13,991 bases of DNA, taken from Methylopumilus sp036567085 (GTDB taxonomy: Bacteria; Pseudomonadota; Gammaproteobacteria; Burkholderiales; Methylophilaceae). The notes under the pieces were generated by a model. The model saw only the letters and a list, made by a program, of their open reading frames with translations. It made no database searches and was not told the DNA's origin. The position numbers and the translations under genes are program-made. The stretch is taken from NCBI GenBank assembly GCA_036567085.1, contig DATCVG010000061.1, positions 1 through 13,991 on the forward strand. Reading direction: 5' to 3'. Shown in pieces: positions 12,706 through 13,991 of this stretch (position 1 is its first letter; the number at the start of each line of letters is the position of its first letter).

Positions 12706-13991
12706 ATGAACCAAATGTTTGAATCTAACCAATCTCAATTGCCACTTGCTGAATATTTAAGACCTAAGAGTGTAAGTGAAATTGCAGGACAAAAACATAT
12801 TTTAGGTGAGGGTAAATCATTACGTGTCGCAATTGAATCTGGAAATCTGCCATCAATGATTCTTTGGGGGCCGCCGGGTGTTGGAAAAACAACGATCGCA
12901 CGTGTGATTGCCAATTCTATTGATGCTGAGTTTATATCTGTATCTGCAGTATTGTCTGGCGTTAAAGATATTCGGGAGGCTATAGATAAAGCACAACTTA
13001 ATTTACAACAATATAATAAAAAGACAATTTTATTTGTAGATGAAGTACATCGATTTAATAAAAGCCAACAAGATGCATTTTTACCGCATGTTGAATCAGG
13101 CCTCATTACTTTTATTGGAGCGACAACTGAAAATCCGTCTTTTGAAGTTAACTCCGCTTTATTAAGTCGATCCCAAGTCTACGTTTTAAAAATGCTGGAT
13201 CAAGAAGACCTTCTTTTGATCTATGAAAAAGCAAAAAATTATATTGCGCCAGACATTGATGTAGATGATGAAGCTAGGCAAGAAATTATCGGACATATCA
13301 ATGGCGATGCTAGACGTTTACTTAATTTTTTAGAATTACTAGTTAATACAGCCACATCTTTAAAAGTTAAAAAAATTGATCAAGATTTCTTAAAGAAAAC
13401 GATTACTAGCAAAGTAAGACGCTTTGATAAAGGCGGAGATCAATTTTACGATCAAATCTCAGCGCTTCATAAATCTGTGAGAGGCTCTGACCCGAATGCA
13501 GCTCTATATTGGCTCCATCGTATGCTTGATGGGGGTGCTGATCCACTTTATTTGGCAAGAAGAATTGTTCGTATTGCAATTGAGGATATAGGGTTAGCTG
13601 ATCCGAAAGCACAAACCATGGCTTTAGAAGCCTATCAAATTTATGAGCGTCTAGGTACGCCTGAGGGTGAGTTAGCGCTTTCAAATGCAGTGATTTACTT
13701 ATCTATTGCGGCTAAAAGTAATGCAGCCTATATGGCCTTTAATGAAGTGAAAGCATTTGTAGGCGACGGTGATAATAGCGATGTACCTGTACATCTTCGA
13801 AATGCCCCAACTAAGCTTATGAAAGAATTAGATTACGGTAAAAATTATCGATATGCCCATAACGAACCCGATGCGTATGCGTCAGGTGAAAAATATTTTC
13901 CAGATAATTTAGAACCTATTGAATTTTATAAGCCTACAACTCGAGGATTAGAGAGTAAAATTCTTGAAAAAATGAATTATTTAAAATCTCA
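12706..13991 (+). CDS. rarA: Replication-associated recombination protein A (RarA/MgsA), 3' end outside window
   Basis: An AAA+ ATPase related to the clamp-loader subunits and to eukaryotic WRNIP1/Mgs1, acting at stalled replication forks with SSB. The frame runs unbroken from ATG 12706 to the window edge, 428 codons, so only about 5-20 residues of a normal protein of about 440 are missing. LAEYLRPKSVSEIAGQ (14-29) is the N-terminal hallmark. Walker A is GPPGVGKT (55-62), Walker B ILFVDE (108-113), followed by the RarA signature VHRFNKSQQDAFLPHVE. Sensor 1 is GATTEN (138-143), with an arginine-finger block ALLSRSQVY and GDARRLLN (sensor 2) further on. The C-terminal tetramerisation region shows RRIVRIAIEDIGLADP and YAHNEPDAYASGEKYFP. 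A second ATG (12715) would remove three residues. It starts five bases after lolA in the conserved ftsK-lolA-rarA order. Confidence 0.95.
   Translation, partial: MNQMFESNQSQLPLAEYLRPKSVSEIAGQKHILGEGKSLRVAIESGNLPSMILWGPPGVGKTTIARVIANSIDAEFISVSAVLSGVKDIREAIDKAQLNLQQYNKKTILFVDEVHRFNKSQQDAFLPHVESGLITFIGATTENPSFEVNSALLSRSQVYVLKMLDQEDLLLIYEKAKNYIAPDIDVDDEARQEIIGHINGDARRLLNFLELLVNTATSLKVKKIDQDFLKKTITSKVRRFDKGGDQFYDQISALHKSVRGSDPNAALYWLHRMLDGGADPLYLARRIVRIAIEDIGLADPKAQTMALEAYQIYERLGTPEGELALSNAVIYLSIAAKSNAAYMAFNEVKAFVGDGDNSDVPVHLRNAPTKLMKELDYGKNYRYAHNEPDAYASGEKYFPDNLEPIEFYKPTTRGLESKILEKMNYLKS

Noticed and set aside
12735..13106. Open frame on the minus strand opposite rarA
   Set aside because: It lies wholly antisense to the RarA AAA+ core, has no family resemblance and no ribosome site; the + strand frame carries every expected motif.
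13406..13684. Minus-strand open frame of about 90 codons
   Set aside because: Antisense to the conserved RarA C-terminal region; low-complexity shadow with no recognisable domain.
1..13991. CRISPR arrays, IS ends, tRNA/rRNA genes, dif-like or origin-like sites, toxin-antitoxin or phage-defence genes
   Set aside because: Looked for and not seen; nearly all of the window is explained by housekeeping genes on one strand or the other.

Overview
This AT-rich window looks like ordinary, densely packed chromosome of a free-living Gram-negative proteobacterium with a streamlined genome. Gene content and order fit a betaproteobacterium best. My leading guess is the Methylophilales (OM43 / Methylopumilus-like methylotrophs), an inference from low GC, very short spacers and protein character, not from a marker gene. 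An outer membrane is implied by LolA, and the non-mevalonate isoprenoid route by IspD and IspF. No transposase, integrase, phage gene, CRISPR array, rRNA or tRNA was seen. No stretch longer than about 225 bases lacks a gene.

Layout from left to right: (1) the C-terminal part of a TraB/GumN-family protein, then a SpoU/TrmH-family RNA 2'-O-ribose methyltransferase, both on +. (2) Converging on these, a minus-strand operon of a DUF3301 membrane-anchored protein, gluQ and hslO (Hsp33). The methyltransferase and hslO overlap tail to tail by 11 bp, with a 9-bp hairpin beside the overlap. (3) A divergent 224-bp spacer holding a possible NtrC-type operator, followed by amtB on +. (4) ispD, ispF and an MsbA-type ABC exporter half-transporter on +. 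(5) A minus-strand pair, trxB then an Smr-domain gene, converging on the exporter so tightly that the two stop codons interlock. (6) Divergent from trxB, a + strand ftsK-lolA-rarA run that leaves the window just before the end of rarA. The order trxB < > ftsK-lolA-rarA(-serS) is a long-conserved arrangement in beta- and gammaproteobacteria.

Functions are mostly housekeeping: isoprenoid precursors (IspD, IspF), chromosome segregation at division (FtsK), lipoprotein transport to the outer membrane (LolA), replication-fork repair (RarA), redox homeostasis (TrxB, Hsp33), tRNA and rRNA modification (GluQ, SpoU-family enzyme), ribosome or DNA quality control (Smr) and ammonium uptake (AmtB).

The least ordinary features are: a LolA carrying an extra C-terminal NTF2-like domain of the type found at the end of Cds6-like L,D-transpeptidase-family proteins; three T6 tracts phased at exactly 11 bp just upstream of a perfect extended -10 box before ftsK, which moves the likely ftsK start; a 15-bp tandem duplication that doubles the ispD start codon; the possible NtrC site upstream of amtB; and the hairpin and interlocked stops at the two convergent junctions. 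I do not see a clearly new multi-gene system here.
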